DNA from: an uncultured Persicobacter sp.
GTDB lineage: Bacteria; Bacteroidota; Bacteroidia; Cytophagales; Cyclobacteriaceae
Direction: 5' to 3'
NCBI GenBank assembly: GCA_947498325.1
Contig: CANMKE010000012.1
Location: 59,165-123,164 of the forward strand
Length of the DNA: 64,000 nt
Within the stretch, counting starts at the first letter, position 1. Every line of letters starts with the position of its first letter. Shown piece after piece: positions 41,865-50,102 of this stretch. A program made the translations under genes and the position numbers. The notes under the pieces were generated by a model, which searched no databases, was not told where the DNA came from, and saw nothing but the letters and a program-made list of their open reading frames with translations.

Positions 41865-42545
41865 ATGAAGATTTTCATCAACGATCGAATTATTCGGCTC
41901 ATCAGCAAAAAAAAGGAATATCGTCAAAGTGCTTTTGACCATATCCTCGATGGGACCAAAGAACACCTCAAGACATCGCTTCAGGGGACGGTCTTCATTA
42001 AAAATGCGGGGCTTGTGCATGTTTCGCAAGTGATTGAGATCAGCCGACGCAAAGATGCTGGGCGATGGACCAGCGTAACGATGCAATTTGAGGACCTTGC
42101 GCCTGCAAAGACGTTTTTCAAGGAGCAATTCAATATTGTGGAAGCTGCGGGCGGACTGGTACTGAATGATAAAGGTAAAAAGCTGATGATTTTCCGCCTG
42201 GGCAAATGGGACCTTCCCAAAGGCAAGCTGGAGAAAAAGGAAGCCGCTGCTGATGGTGCCTTGCGGGAAGTTGAGGAAGAATGCAATATTAAGGTGGCAC
42301 TTGCGGAAAAGATTTGCCACACCTGGCATACCTATGTTTATAAAGGCAAAAATGTGCTGAAGAAATCCCACTGGTATGAAATGCAATGCCTTGACGACCG
42401 AAAGATGAAACCACAGCTTGAGGAGGACATTACTGATGTAAGGTGGATGAGCGATGCGGAAATTGATATTGCACTAAAAAATACTTTCCCCTCCATTCAT
42501 ATTGTATGGGAACGTTTTAATGAGAAGACGATAAAAAGTCGTTAA
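41865..42545 (+). CDS. NUDIX hydrolase
   Basis: 226 residues. An N-terminal domain of about 90 residues precedes the NUDIX fold. The Nudix box is GKLEKKEAAADGALREVEEECNI, where the usual EExGU end reads EECNI (Cys in place of Gly). The catalytic Glu residues REVEEE are kept. The preceding WDLPKGKLEKKE loop and the later ITDVRWMS strand fit the diphosphoinositol/Ap4A-type hydrolases, but the substrate is not determinable. It is divergent from pyrE with 94 bases between. Confidence 0.88.
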   Translation: MKIFINDRIIRLISKKKEYRQSAFDHILDGTKEHLKTSLQGTVFIKNAGLVHVSQVIEISRRKDAGRWTSVTMQFEDLAPAKTFFKEQFNIVEAAGGLVLNDKGKKLMIFRLGKWDLPKGKLEKKEAAADGALREVEEECNIKVALAEKICHTWHTYVYKGKNVLKKSHWYEMQCLDDRKMKPQLEEDITDVRWMSDAEIDIALKNTFPSIHIVWERFNEKTIKSR

Positions 42546-42547
42546 AC

Positions 42548-42589
42548 AAAAAAAAGCCAAATGCTGAACGATCGCATTTGGCTTTTTTT
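42548..42589 (+). terminator. Bidirectional terminator
   Basis: Stem AGCCAAATGC/GCATTTGGCT with 9-base loop and A/T runs, between convergent NUDIX and stress-protein genes. Confidence 0.92.
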
Positions 42590-42605
42590 ATGGCTGTTCA
42601 CAGCA

Positions 42606-43373
42606 TTAATGATGGGCAATAAACAGCGGGGTATTTTGCTTTAAAATAATCTGACGTGCTGCAGAAGGCCGCTCTTTGTAAGATTCCAGCTGGCGATCGT
42701 AAGCCCCCATCACGATCAGGGAATCCGTCATGATCTGCGCTACTTTATAAATCTCACTTGAAGCCTCTTCACCATAAACGTGCTTGAGGCCGACGTTCTT
42801 ATATTTACTTCTGACAAAATCCATCAGGTGGCGTTCATAGTAAAACAACTCGTCTTCATCTTCCTGAACAACAGAAAGAATTGTGATTTCAGTATCTTTA
42901 CACTGATCCCCAAAAAGCAGGGTAAACATCTTGATTGCAAATACGGAAGTATCTTTTCCGTCATAAGTGAAAATCAAGTGTTTTAACTCGCTATAATCCT
43001 CCGGGAGAATCATGACAGGGCAACGCGAGCCTTTAAGGATGTACAATAAATTTGCGGTATCGCCTTTATCATCAATGAAAGAAAAGGCCGCATTATAATC
43101 AAATAAGATCATATCATAGAAGGAGGTAACATCTACAACATCTGATGCTTTATTGACCATCAAAGGCTTTATTCGGATATTCAGTGGGGACTCGTCGATA
43201 ATAGCGGAAACTTCTTTTCGACGTTTAGTGCGCAACTCTTCTGTTTGGGATGGTGAAGACAACAGTAAAATATCAAAGTAGGAATCCTTCACTCCGTCAA
43301 GTCTATCTACGATCACACTCAGCCCATTGAGCGCTGCGAAGTCGTCATTTATAACTACTAATATTCTTGCCAT
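42606..43373 (-). CDS. Universal stress protein (two degenerate UspA domains)
   Basis: 255 residues, two tandem UspA-like halves. The first begins MARILVVINDDFAAL; the second begins near residue 135 (LKHLIFTYDGKDTSVFAIK) and ends SLIVMGAYDRQLESYKERPSAARQIILKQNTPLFIAH. The latter corresponds to the family's GxxGxxx-S-x-x-x-x-hhxxxxxPV end; the ATP-binding glycines are poorly kept. Cytoplasmic. The gene has a long leader (over 180 bases to the nearest good -7 element) holding two TTGATTGT copies, and lies next to a Crp/Fnr regulator gene. Confidence 0.85.
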   Translation of the reverse strand: MARILVVINDDFAALNGLSVIVDRLDGVKDSYFDILLLSSPSQTEELRTKRRKEVSAIIDESPLNIRIKPLMVNKASDVVDVTSFYDMILFDYNAAFSFIDDKGDTANLLYILKGSRCPVMILPEDYSELKHLIFTYDGKDTSVFAIKMFTLLFGDQCKDTEITILSVVQEDEDELFYYERHLMDFVRSKYKNVGLKHVYGEEASSEIYKVAQIMTDSLIVMGAYDRQLESYKERPSAARQIILKQNTPLFIAHH

Positions 43374-43476
43374 AATTTCTTTCTATGGTTAGCTCTATTG
43401 TTTCTCTTAAAAAATATTGTTCTTCCTTTTTCAAGGAAGCGTCACAACAAAAGCTGTTTACAATTAATTAAAAAAA

Positions 43477-43507
43477 TTGATTGTCTTGTTTAAGGTCAAT
43501 TGATTGT
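43477..43507. repeat. TTGATTGT direct repeat in the usp leader
   Basis: Two exact copies (43477-43484 and 43500-43507), 23 bases apart start to start. The same octamer is also paired in the glutathione peroxidase leader. Confidence 0.7.
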
Positions 43508-43566
43508 TCTATTACTTACATAAATTATATCTCACTCGTTATCAGGTAGATATAATCCTACTTAAA

Positions 43567-43574
43567 CAAAGTTA
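43567..43574 (-). promoter_or_regulatory. -7 element of the usp gene
   Basis: Minus-strand TAACTTTG is a perfect match. A -33 box is weak. It implies a leader of about 185 bases. Confidence 0.45.
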
Positions 43575-43630
43575 CATCAATTTTATTGCGTAAGCACTGA
43601 CAATTATCAGACCACCTATTGAATATTATC

Positions 43631-43674
43631 AAAAAAAAAGTGGATGCTTAACAAAATAAGCATCCACTTTTTTT
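43631..43674 (-). terminator. Terminator of the Crp/Fnr gene
   Basis: A stem of about 14 base pairs (GTGGATGCTTA/TAAGCATCCAC extended by A/T), 6-base loop, T-run on the minus strand. Confidence 0.93.
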
Positions 43675-43696
43675 AACAATCACACGACTGAATATC

Positions 43697-44425
43697 TTAA
43701 TTAAGCGTTTCGTAAAAATCTGCCGTTTTCACTAACGAAGGCTCGTCGATAATTCTAATCTTCTTGCCCTGAAGTGCGACCATTTTCTCGCTCTTAAACT
43801 CGCTAAGCAAACGAATCACCGTTTCCGTTGCTGTCCCGATAATATTGGCTAAATCTTCACGAGTCAAAGCAATATCCAACAAAACCCCCTGCTCTTCAGT
43901 ATCCATACCGTAAGTTTCTTTCAACATTAACAATGTTGCCGCCAAACGCTCACGAACAGATTTCTGGGCGATGTTCAAAAGCTTGTTCTCCAAAATTCCA
44001 TGAGAGCGAATAATGGCTTTCGTTACTTTAGAGAAAAAGTCGGGATTAGACATTAGCAAACTCAGGAAGTTTGTTTTTGGGATATAACAGATGATCGAAT
44101 CTTCAAGTACCGTCGCCGAAGTTGTATAGAATTCTTCACCGATAAGGTCTTTATATCCCAAAAAATCGCCTGCTTTTGCCAGGTGAACAATGTGCTCTTT
44201 GCCGTCAGAACTCATCTTAAAAACCTTCACCTTACCAGAATTGACACAGAACATCCCCATTGGGCGCGTGCCCTCATAATAGAGCGTCTGGCCTTTCTTA
44301 TACCTGATACAAGATTTATTCTCCGATACTTTCAGTAACTCGTCGCCATTAACACCATTAAAAAGGGTATCCTCCAAGCGAGGGCATGAGTCACAGGTAT
44401 TTTTTGGAACTTTATTATTAGCCAC
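43697..44425 (-). CDS. Crp/Fnr family transcriptional regulator
   Basis: 242 residues. The N-terminal cyclic-nucleotide-binding-type barrel (YKKGQTLYYEGTRPMGMFCVNSGKVKVFK...GDFLGYKDLIG) is followed by a long dimer helix and a winged helix-turn-helix (LTREDLANIIGTATETVIRLLSEFK). The recognition helix has the E-T-V-I-R-L-L-S pattern of Fnr-type regulators. The extreme N-terminus has a C-x2-C pair (Cys 11 and 14) and Cys 39, so metal or Fe-S binding is possible but the FNR spacing is not met. It sits between usp and menA, and its likely targets include nearby redox and stress genes (inference). Confidence 0.92.
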   Translation of the reverse strand: MANNKVPKNTCDSCPRLEDTLFNGVNGDELLKVSENKSCIRYKKGQTLYYEGTRPMGMFCVNSGKVKVFKMSSDGKEHIVHLAKAGDFLGYKDLIGEEFYTTSATVLEDSIICYIPKTNFLSLLMSNPDFFSKVTKAIIRSHGILENKLLNIAQKSVRERLAATLLMLKETYGMDTEEQGVLLDIALTREDLANIIGTATETVIRLLSEFKSEKMVALQGKKIRIIDEPSLVKTADFYETLN

Positions 44426-44504
44426 AATTACCTACTTAAATTTACAACCAACCTGACCTAATGTTCTTATTTTCAATATCCCATTTAGGTCATACACAAC
44501 ATTA

Positions 44505-44537
44505 CAAATTTAATGCTAAAATCCCTATTTATCCAAA
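44505..44537 (-). promoter_or_regulatory. Promoter of the Crp/Fnr gene
   Basis: Minus-strand TTTG (44534-44537), 21-base spacer, perfect -7 TAAATTTG (44505-44512). The leader is about 73 bases. Confidence 0.6.
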
Positions 44538-44564
44538 GTTACACAAAATACTTAACAGGTAGAT

Positions 44565-45485
44565 TTATGACAAAAGGCATACACCAATTAAAATCACAAA
44601 CAAAAAGGTAGAAATCGCAAGCTGCTTTAAATAAGGGTCGAGTGCTTTAGCATCCTGATATCGAGAAACCGCTATTCCATTTTTAAAAAATAAAGGAACC
44701 ACCAGCAAAAAAGCCCATTGCCAAACATGATTAATATTAGCTTTCATATACCACACAGGAGCGAGTACACCAACAGCAAGCAACACCCAATGGTAAACAA
44801 CGGCTTTTGATCGGCCGATACGCACAGGAATGGAGATTTTCCCCGCCTTGCGGTCAGAATCAATATCTCGGATATTATTCACATTTAACACGCCTGTACT
44901 CAGGGCACCAACACCAATAGCAAGCAGCAGCAACTCATTTTGCCACTGCTGGGCATATAAAAAGAAAACGCCCATTACCCCGACAACACCAAAAAAGATA
45001 AATACGGACAAATCTCCCAGCCCCATATAACCATAAGGGCGCACGCCTGCGGTATAAGTAATTGCGGCAATTATTGCGGCCACCCCCATCCCGAGGAAAA
45101 TGAGAAGTAATTTTAAATTGGCACCAAAAGCCACCAAAAGCAGCAAAAGACCGAAAATAAAAGAAAGTGCGGCAAAGGCGATCATGCCCTTTTTCATTTC
45201 CTGGGCAGAAATTAAACCTGCCTGAACGGCCCGCTGTGGGCCTGTACGGTCTGCGGAATCAGCACCATGGATGCTGTCGCCATAATCATTGGCTAAATTG
45301 GACAGCACCTGTAAACAAAGGGTCGTTAGGCTGGCAAGCAGTAAAATTTGCCAATGAAACACCCCTTGATATGCAGCCACGAAGCTGCCTAAAAATATAC
45401 TTGAAAAGGCCAATGGAAGGGTTCGTAACCTAAAAGCAGATAACCATGCCTTGGCTTTACTCGGTGGCGTATGGGTTTGATTCAT
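44565..45485 (-). CDS. menA: 1,4-dihydroxy-2-naphthoate polyprenyltransferase
   Basis: 306 residues, a polytopic UbiA-superfamily prenyltransferase. The first Asp motif NLANDYGDSIHGAD and the second NNIRDIDSDRKAGK, both Mg-diphosphate-binding, are intact. The FRLRTLPLAFSSIFLGS opening and the R-TGPQRAV segment are typical of MenA rather than UbiA. It attaches the isoprenoid tail in menaquinone synthesis in the inner membrane. Other men genes are not in the window. Confidence 0.93.
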   Translation of the reverse strand: MNQTHTPPSKAKAWLSAFRLRTLPLAFSSIFLGSFVAAYQGVFHWQILLLASLTTLCLQVLSNLANDYGDSIHGADSADRTGPQRAVQAGLISAQEMKKGMIAFAALSFIFGLLLLLVAFGANLKLLLIFLGMGVAAIIAAITYTAGVRPYGYMGLGDLSVFIFFGVVGVMGVFFLYAQQWQNELLLLAIGVGALSTGVLNVNNIRDIDSDRKAGKISIPVRIGRSKAVVYHWVLLAVGVLAPVWYMKANINHVWQWAFLLVVPLFFKNGIAVSRYQDAKALDPYLKQLAISTFLFVILIGVCLLS

Positions 45486-45690
45486 TTGAAGTTGAAGATC
45501 GAAATTGTTTATGCTAAAATGAATAAGCGTATGTTTAAAAACTTACCATCCTACTGCAAATTCGAATGATTAGAACTGATTTTGAATTATTGATCAACAG
45601 TAGCGCTGCTATGCACTCAAAAATAATTCTTCATCACTTTTACAATACGGCAAATTTTCGTTGCGAATTTTAAGTATTAAACACACTACA

Positions 45691-45719
45691 AAAAAAAGCC
45701 AGACACAAATGCCTGACTT
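45691..45719 (-). terminator. Terminator of the glutathione peroxidase gene
   Basis: A minus-strand stem of about six pairs (AGTCAG/CTGGCT, one G-T), followed by eight T. Confidence 0.6.
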
Positions 45720-45742
45720 CATTTATAATGCAAATATAATAA

Positions 45743-46357
45743 TTAATCCAATATAGCGTTCACCAATTCTGGCGACATAGGCTTCACTTTCGAACCGAAG
45801 TACTTCACCAACTCCCCTTTTTCATTGATCAAATACTTATTGAAATTCCAGTTTGGCGCTTGATCATTCCAGCCATTTTTGTCTTTATCAGACAACCAGC
45901 TGTAGAGTGCGTTCTGATCCGCCCCTTTAACACTCACCTTTTCCATCATGGTGAACGAAACGCCATAATTACCTGTACAGAACTTCTTGATTTCCGCATT
46001 TGAACCAGGCTCTTGCCCTCCGAAGTTATTGGCAGGGAACCCAAGGATAATCACCTTGTCGCCATGCTGCTTGTTCAAGGCTTCCAAACCTTCATACTGC
46101 GGTGTGTAACCACATTTTGAGGCCACATTGACAATCAAAACTTTTTCTCCTTTGAATTTTGAGAAATCGATCTCATTGCCGTCAATATCATTCATCTTGA
46201 AATCATAAAAAGCGCTGTTGCTTACCACTGCTGCCTTTTCAGGATTTACTGTGGTTGCGGTTGCTGCAGGCTTCGACTTTACGGTTGCGTCGCCACAACT
46301 TGTAAGGATCCCCAGCGCGAAGGCTACTAAGCAAATCCCAATTGCTACTTTTTTCAT
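45743..46357 (-). CDS. Glutathione peroxidase family lipoprotein
   Basis: 204 residues. The signal segment ends in a lipobox (ILTSCGD, Cys 21), so the enzyme is anchored outside the cytoplasm. The catalytic site has NVASKCGYTPQYEGLE (peroxidatic Cys 82), the Gln in GFPANNFGGQEPG and the Trp in NWNFNKYLI, the Cys-Gln-Trp triad. There is Cys in place of selenocysteine. A further Cys (KKFCTGNYG) may be the resolving residue, making it a thioredoxin-dependent thiol peroxidase. The leader has a 14-base direct repeat. Confidence 0.93.
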   Translation of the reverse strand: MKKVAIGICLVAFALGILTSCGDATVKSKPAATATTVNPEKAAVVSNSAFYDFKMNDIDGNEIDFSKFKGEKVLIVNVASKCGYTPQYEGLEALNKQHGDKVIILGFPANNFGGQEPGSNAEIKKFCTGNYGVSFTMMEKVSVKGADQNALYSWLSDKDKNGWNDQAPNWNFNKYLINEKGELVKYFGSKVKPMSPELVNAILD

Positions 46358-46361
46358 GGTG

Positions 46362-46392
46362 TTGTTGATTGTTTGGTATTGTTGATTGTTTG
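46362..46392. repeat. 14-base direct repeat in the gpx leader
   Basis: TTGTTGATTGTTTG occurs exactly at 46362-46375 and 46379-46392 (17-base period), five bases upstream of the start codon region. Each copy contains TTGATTGT. Confidence 0.9.
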
Positions 46393-46416
46393 ATTCAAAA
46401 AATAAGGATCAATTCG

Positions 46417-46424
46417 CAAAGATA
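46417..46424 (-). promoter_or_regulatory. -7 element of the gpx gene
   Basis: Minus-strand TATCTTTG, a perfect match, about 60 bases before the start codon; -33 is unclear. Confidence 0.45.
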
Positions 46425-46441
46425 ATGATGATCTTGGCAAC

Positions 46442-46471
46442 AAAAAACCCTTTCGCTATTACGAAAGGGTT
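46442..46471 (-). terminator. Terminator of argS
   Basis: Stem AACCCTTTCG/CGAAAGGGTT with a 6-base loop, then T-run on the minus strand. Confidence 0.88.
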
Positions 46472-46498
46472 CATGAAAATGTTTTTTTTATTTAGAAA

Positions 46499-48283
46499 TT
46501 ACATGCGATTTGGTGCTTCAACACCCAATAATTGCATTCCTCGACGAATCACCTCAGCAACTTTCTCAGAGAAAGCGACACGGAAGGCCAGTTTTTGAGG
46601 ATCTTCTTCATTAAAGATCGCTACCTCGGCATAGAAACGGTTATATTCTTTGGCTAACTCAAAGCAGAAGTTAGCAATAACCGCAGGAGAATGGTTGCTT
46701 GCCGCTTCCTTGATCACGTCAGGGAAAGTACTTAAAAGACGGATACCTTCAATTTCTGATGGCTGAAGGTCAGTCAACTCACCGATATTCGACGTATCGA
46801 TCCCCTGCTCCTTCGCTTTGCGGGAAATTGCGGAAATCCGTGCGTGCGTGTATTGGATGAACGGGCCTGTATTTCCCTGAAACTGGATAGACTCCTCTGG
46901 GTTGAACATCATTCGGCGTTTCGGATCCACTTTCAGCAAGAAATATTTCAGTGCACCCAAGCCCAGCTGGCGATAAAGTGCTGAAGCTTCTGCTTCTGTA
47001 AAGCCGTCAATCTTACCCAACTCTTTGGTGTGCGCTTCAGCAGTATCAAACATTTCCTGCATTAAATCGTCGGCATCAACCACTGTTCCTTCACGGGATT
47101 TCATTTTCCCTGAAGGTAAATCTACCATTCCGTAAGAAAGGTGATACATTCCTTCAGCATACTCACGACCAACATTTTTCAAAATGCGGAACAACACATC
47201 GAAGTGATAATCCTGCTCATTCCCTACCACATAAATAGACTGATCGAAGGCAAAATCTTTGTGTTTAAGATCTGCCGTCCCCATATCTTGTGTGATATAT
47301 ACCGAAGTGCCATCGCCACGCAATACCAGTTTCTCGTCCAATCCTTCATTCGAAAGGTCAGCCCAAACGGAGTTATCGTCTTTTTTGAAGAAAACGCCTT
47401 TTTCAAGCCCATCATTTACGATGTCTTTTCCCAAAAGGTAAGTATCCGACTCATAGTAGAACTTGTCGAAATCAACGCCCATGGTTTTGTAAGTCGCATT
47501 AAAGCCATCGTACACCCAGCCGTTCATTTTCTTCCAAAGTGCAACCACTTCTTCTTCGCCAGCTTCCCAGTCACGCAACATTTTCTGAGCGCCAACCATC
47601 AAAGGAGCTTCTTTCTTAGCCTCCTCTTCCGATTTCCCCTCAGCAACCAATGCCTGTACTTCTTTTTTGTACTCCTGATCGTACTTCACATAGTAGTTCC
47701 CCACCAGCTTATCGCCTTTGATCCCTGCTGACGAAGGCGTTTCCCCCTCACCAAACTTCAGGTAGGCAAGCATCGACTTACAAATGTGGATACCACGGTC
47801 GTTGACCAAGTTCACTTTTTGCACTTCGTAACCTGCCGCTTTCAAAATCTCAGAAACAGAATACCCCAGGAAGTTATTTCGCAAATGCCCCAAGTGCAAT
47901 GGCTTGTTGGTGTTTGGGGAAGAATATTCCACCATCACTTTTTTGCCATTCGAAGCGGCGAAACCATATTGATCGTCAGCGGCCATCGTTTTCAAGGCAT
48001 CAACCCACACCTGTTGCTCCAGCACCAAGTTCAAGAAACCTTTCACCACATTGAAATCAGCGATCACTTCGCTATTTTCTTTCAGGTATTCCCCTAAAAC
48101 TTGCGCCGTTTGCTCAGGATTTTTCTTACTGATGCGCGCAAAAGGGAAAGTCAGGAAAGTATGTGTTCCTTCAAAATCCTTACGACAAGGTTGAAGCTTC
48201 ACTTCTTCAACAGGTAATTCGGCACCAAATTGCGCCTGAAAAGCCTCAGAAATGGCTTTTTTGATTGCACTATTTATATTCAT
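46499..48283 (-). CDS. argS: Arginyl-tRNA synthetase
   Basis: 594 residues, the usual length. The N-terminal Add-1 domain, the HIGH motif as PLHLGHLRN, and the KMSKS-equivalent region GKMKSREGT are present, together with the class I core. The C-terminal anticodon-binding helical domain ends in LGVEAPNRM, the typical ArgRS ending. It charges tRNA-Arg. A perfect -7 element lies upstream. Single gene. Confidence 0.97.
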   Translation of the reverse strand: MNINSAIKKAISEAFQAQFGAELPVEEVKLQPCRKDFEGTHTFLTFPFARISKKNPEQTAQVLGEYLKENSEVIADFNVVKGFLNLVLEQQVWVDALKTMAADDQYGFAASNGKKVMVEYSSPNTNKPLHLGHLRNNFLGYSVSEILKAAGYEVQKVNLVNDRGIHICKSMLAYLKFGEGETPSSAGIKGDKLVGNYYVKYDQEYKKEVQALVAEGKSEEEAKKEAPLMVGAQKMLRDWEAGEEEVVALWKKMNGWVYDGFNATYKTMGVDFDKFYYESDTYLLGKDIVNDGLEKGVFFKKDDNSVWADLSNEGLDEKLVLRGDGTSVYITQDMGTADLKHKDFAFDQSIYVVGNEQDYHFDVLFRILKNVGREYAEGMYHLSYGMVDLPSGKMKSREGTVVDADDLMQEMFDTAEAHTKELGKIDGFTEAEASALYRQLGLGALKYFLLKVDPKRRMMFNPEESIQFQGNTGPFIQYTHARISAISRKAKEQGIDTSNIGELTDLQPSEIEGIRLLSTFPDVIKEAASNHSPAVIANFCFELAKEYNRFYAEVAIFNEEDPQKLAFRVAFSEKVAEVIRRGMQLLGVEAPNRM

Positions 48284-48328
48284 GAGCTTTCTATTAAAGC
48301 AGTTTTTAATCCATTAAAAAAAGAATGG

Positions 48329-48336
48329 CAAAAATA
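48329..48336 (-). promoter_or_regulatory. -7 element of argS
   Basis: Minus-strand TATTTTTG, a perfect match, 46 bases before the start. The -33 is not convincing. Confidence 0.45.
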
Positions 48337-48398
48337 ACCCTTAGTTGGCAGAATAAAAAACCAACCGACAGACTATTCCTCCACCCACGAGGCTTCGC

Positions 48399-48878
48399 TT
48401 AACCCAAAAGGTGTTCATCGACCAGCTCACGGAAAGCGCAATCGCCTCCACCACGGCTCAAAACGATGTCTGCGGTGGCACGAATTACCTTGACAGCATC
48501 GGCAGGGCAAGCCGACAAACCTACAGACTCCATGATTTCCTGATCATTAATATCATCACCGATATAACATACCTGCGCCGCAGAAATGTTCAGTTCTTTC
48601 AACCAACCTTCAAGCACCTTCATCTTAGGCTCCTGCCCCACATAGCAATATTTCAGTCCAAGACGCTCGGCCCTGTTCAGGACCATATGTGGTGCTTTTC
48701 CGTGGCTGATAATCCCAACCTCGATCCCCGCTTTTCGCAGAAGATTCATCCCCATACCATCTTTGGCATTGAACTTTTTAAACTCATCCCCTTGCTCGGT
48801 ATAATACATCCCACCGTCGGTAAGGGTGCCATCCACATCCGTGATGACCATTTTAATATTATATTTCAATGATTGCAT
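48399..48878 (-). CDS. kdsC: 3-deoxy-D-manno-octulosonate 8-phosphate phosphatase (KdsC)
   Basis: 159 residues, a HAD-superfamily C0 phosphatase with no cap domain, of KdsC length. Motif I is VITDVDGTLTDGG, with the nucleophile Asp. The ISHGKAPH segment holds motif II, and YIGDDINDQEIM is motif IV. It removes phosphate from Kdo-8-P made by KdsA. The other Kdo genes (kdsD, kdsB, kdsA) lie 2.2 kb away on the other strand, which supports the call. The ATG at 48878 is preferred; one seven codons upstream gives an extra tail. Confidence 0.9.
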   Translation of the reverse strand: MQSLKYNIKMVITDVDGTLTDGGMYYTEQGDEFKKFNAKDGMGMNLLRKAGIEVGIISHGKAPHMVLNRAERLGLKYCYVGQEPKMKVLEGWLKELNISAAQVCYIGDDINDQEIMESVGLSACPADAVKVIRATADIVLSRGGGDCAFRELVDEHLLG

Positions 48879-48935
48879 AGTGTTTCGATATTTGTACAAA
48901 GATCGTAAAAATCAAACAGGTAGCCCATATAAAAC

Positions 48936-48965
48936 AAAAAAACCGTTCCTGCTGAAACGGTTTTT
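48936..48965 (-). terminator. Terminator downstream of the lipoprotein pair
   Basis: Stem AACCGTT/AACGGTT with A-run and T-run on either side; it could act in both directions. Confidence 0.7.
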
Positions 48966-49028
48966 CTGTGGTGTGATTTCTCAGAAAATATTTACTTCCT
49001 TATTTAAGGCTAAATCCCGAAAAATTCA

Positions 49029-49060
49029 TTTTCAGCGCTCATGAACTTCAGCGCTGAAAA
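49029..49060. other. 11-base inverted repeat
   Basis: TTTTCAGCGCT (49029-49039) and AGCGCTGAAAA (49050-49060) are exactly complementary with a 10-base loop. It lies downstream of the lipoprotein pair; it has no long T-run, so it may be a weak terminator, an RNA-stabilising hairpin or an operator. Confidence 0.6.
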
Positions 49061-49130
49061 AATGACTGATGAATCGACCATAGGAGTGCATCTGCTACAA
49101 AGCCCCAAGGCTGATCAGCGGCCACGTTCA

Positions 49131-50054
49131 TTATTCAGAATAAGCGGCATTTTTCACAAACTCCTGCCCTTCTGGCCCAATAAGGATTCTTATCGGTTGG
49201 TTTTTGTCGTCATACTCATAAGCGATTGACTCTACAAAACCATCAGCATCATTCCCATCTGATACCGTGTACTGTAATGTCGTCGGGTTATTTACAGCAC
49301 TCGGTAACAGCAAATCGATATTATTACTCAATAGGGTTTCCATGATAAAATAAGAAACGATCTGCGGTAATTTCCCAAAGCTGCCAAAAAGTGCTACACG
49401 GTTATCGTAGGTAAAAGCAAATTTAGTAGACTGAAATATATCTTCTTCACCATCATTAAAATCGTAAATCTGTTCCGCAGACAATAACTGACCGTTATCC
49501 CCGTATTCAAAAACCATTTTCCCCAGGTTAAACTCCCCCTGGTTGAAGTTGGCCTCTTTCATGCGGCCTCCCTGATAAAACGGCTCGTAGGTTAAAACTT
49601 CCACCAATTCCGATGTTCTTAAATTTGAATTTTGGAGATAGAACTGCTTTCCTTGCTTAATACCCAAAAACGATGAATTCTTTTTGAGCCTGGAGGTACT
49701 GTTATCAATATTGATAAAATATTTAATTTCTGAAATTTGCTCATTATTCCCCCAAATTGCCTGGTGCTGCTGAAGGGTGAGCTGCCCATCAAGGCTCATC
49801 AGTCCGTGGGATTCATACCTCCCCTGATCGTCATACTCAAAAGCCCATTTTACACCATAATTTTCTAATATGATCTCCTTGATCGATTTATCTTCATTAT
49901 ACTCAAACTCATACAATGGAATCTCTCCAGTAGTAGAGTTGATGGTCAGCATCGTTGGTGTAGCAATTTCCTGCGGAGCAGCGTCATCAGATTTACAGGC
50001 AGCGAAAGCCACCACTGCAATTAATGCAACAAATACATTTTTAAATAAGGTCAT
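49131..50054 (-). CDS. Lipoprotein of unknown function, paralogue of the next gene
   Basis: 307 residues. Lipobox AFAAC with KSDD after the Cys. The mature part has repeated strands like YEFEYNEDKSIKEIIL, KWAFEYDDQGRYESHG, KMVFEYGDNGQLLSAEQI and KFAFTYDNRVALFGSFGKLP. It ends with IAYEYDDKNQPIRI. This pattern of F-x-Y-D-x-x-G/N-x turns resembles RHS-like or DUF4595-type repeats. Function unknown. The protein at 50103 shares its C-terminal half layout, so the two are tandem duplicates. Confidence 0.82.
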   Translation of the reverse strand: MTLFKNVFVALIAVVAFAACKSDDAAPQEIATPTMLTINSTTGEIPLYEFEYNEDKSIKEIILENYGVKWAFEYDDQGRYESHGLMSLDGQLTLQQHQAIWGNNEQISEIKYFINIDNSTSRLKKNSSFLGIKQGKQFYLQNSNLRTSELVEVLTYEPFYQGGRMKEANFNQGEFNLGKMVFEYGDNGQLLSAEQIYDFNDGEEDIFQSTKFAFTYDNRVALFGSFGKLPQIVSYFIMETLLSNNIDLLLPSAVNNPTTLQYTVSDGNDADGFVESIAYEYDDKNQPIRILIGPEGQEFVKNAAYSE

Positions 50055-50102
50055 AAGTTATGTTGGGTAGAGCGTTATGTAATATAACAGTATTCGTAAT
50101 TT

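Noticed and set aside
49041..49229. Small plus-strand frame after the inverted repeat
   Set aside because: Most of it overlaps the 3' end of the lipoprotein gene, and it has no promoter or recognisable feature.
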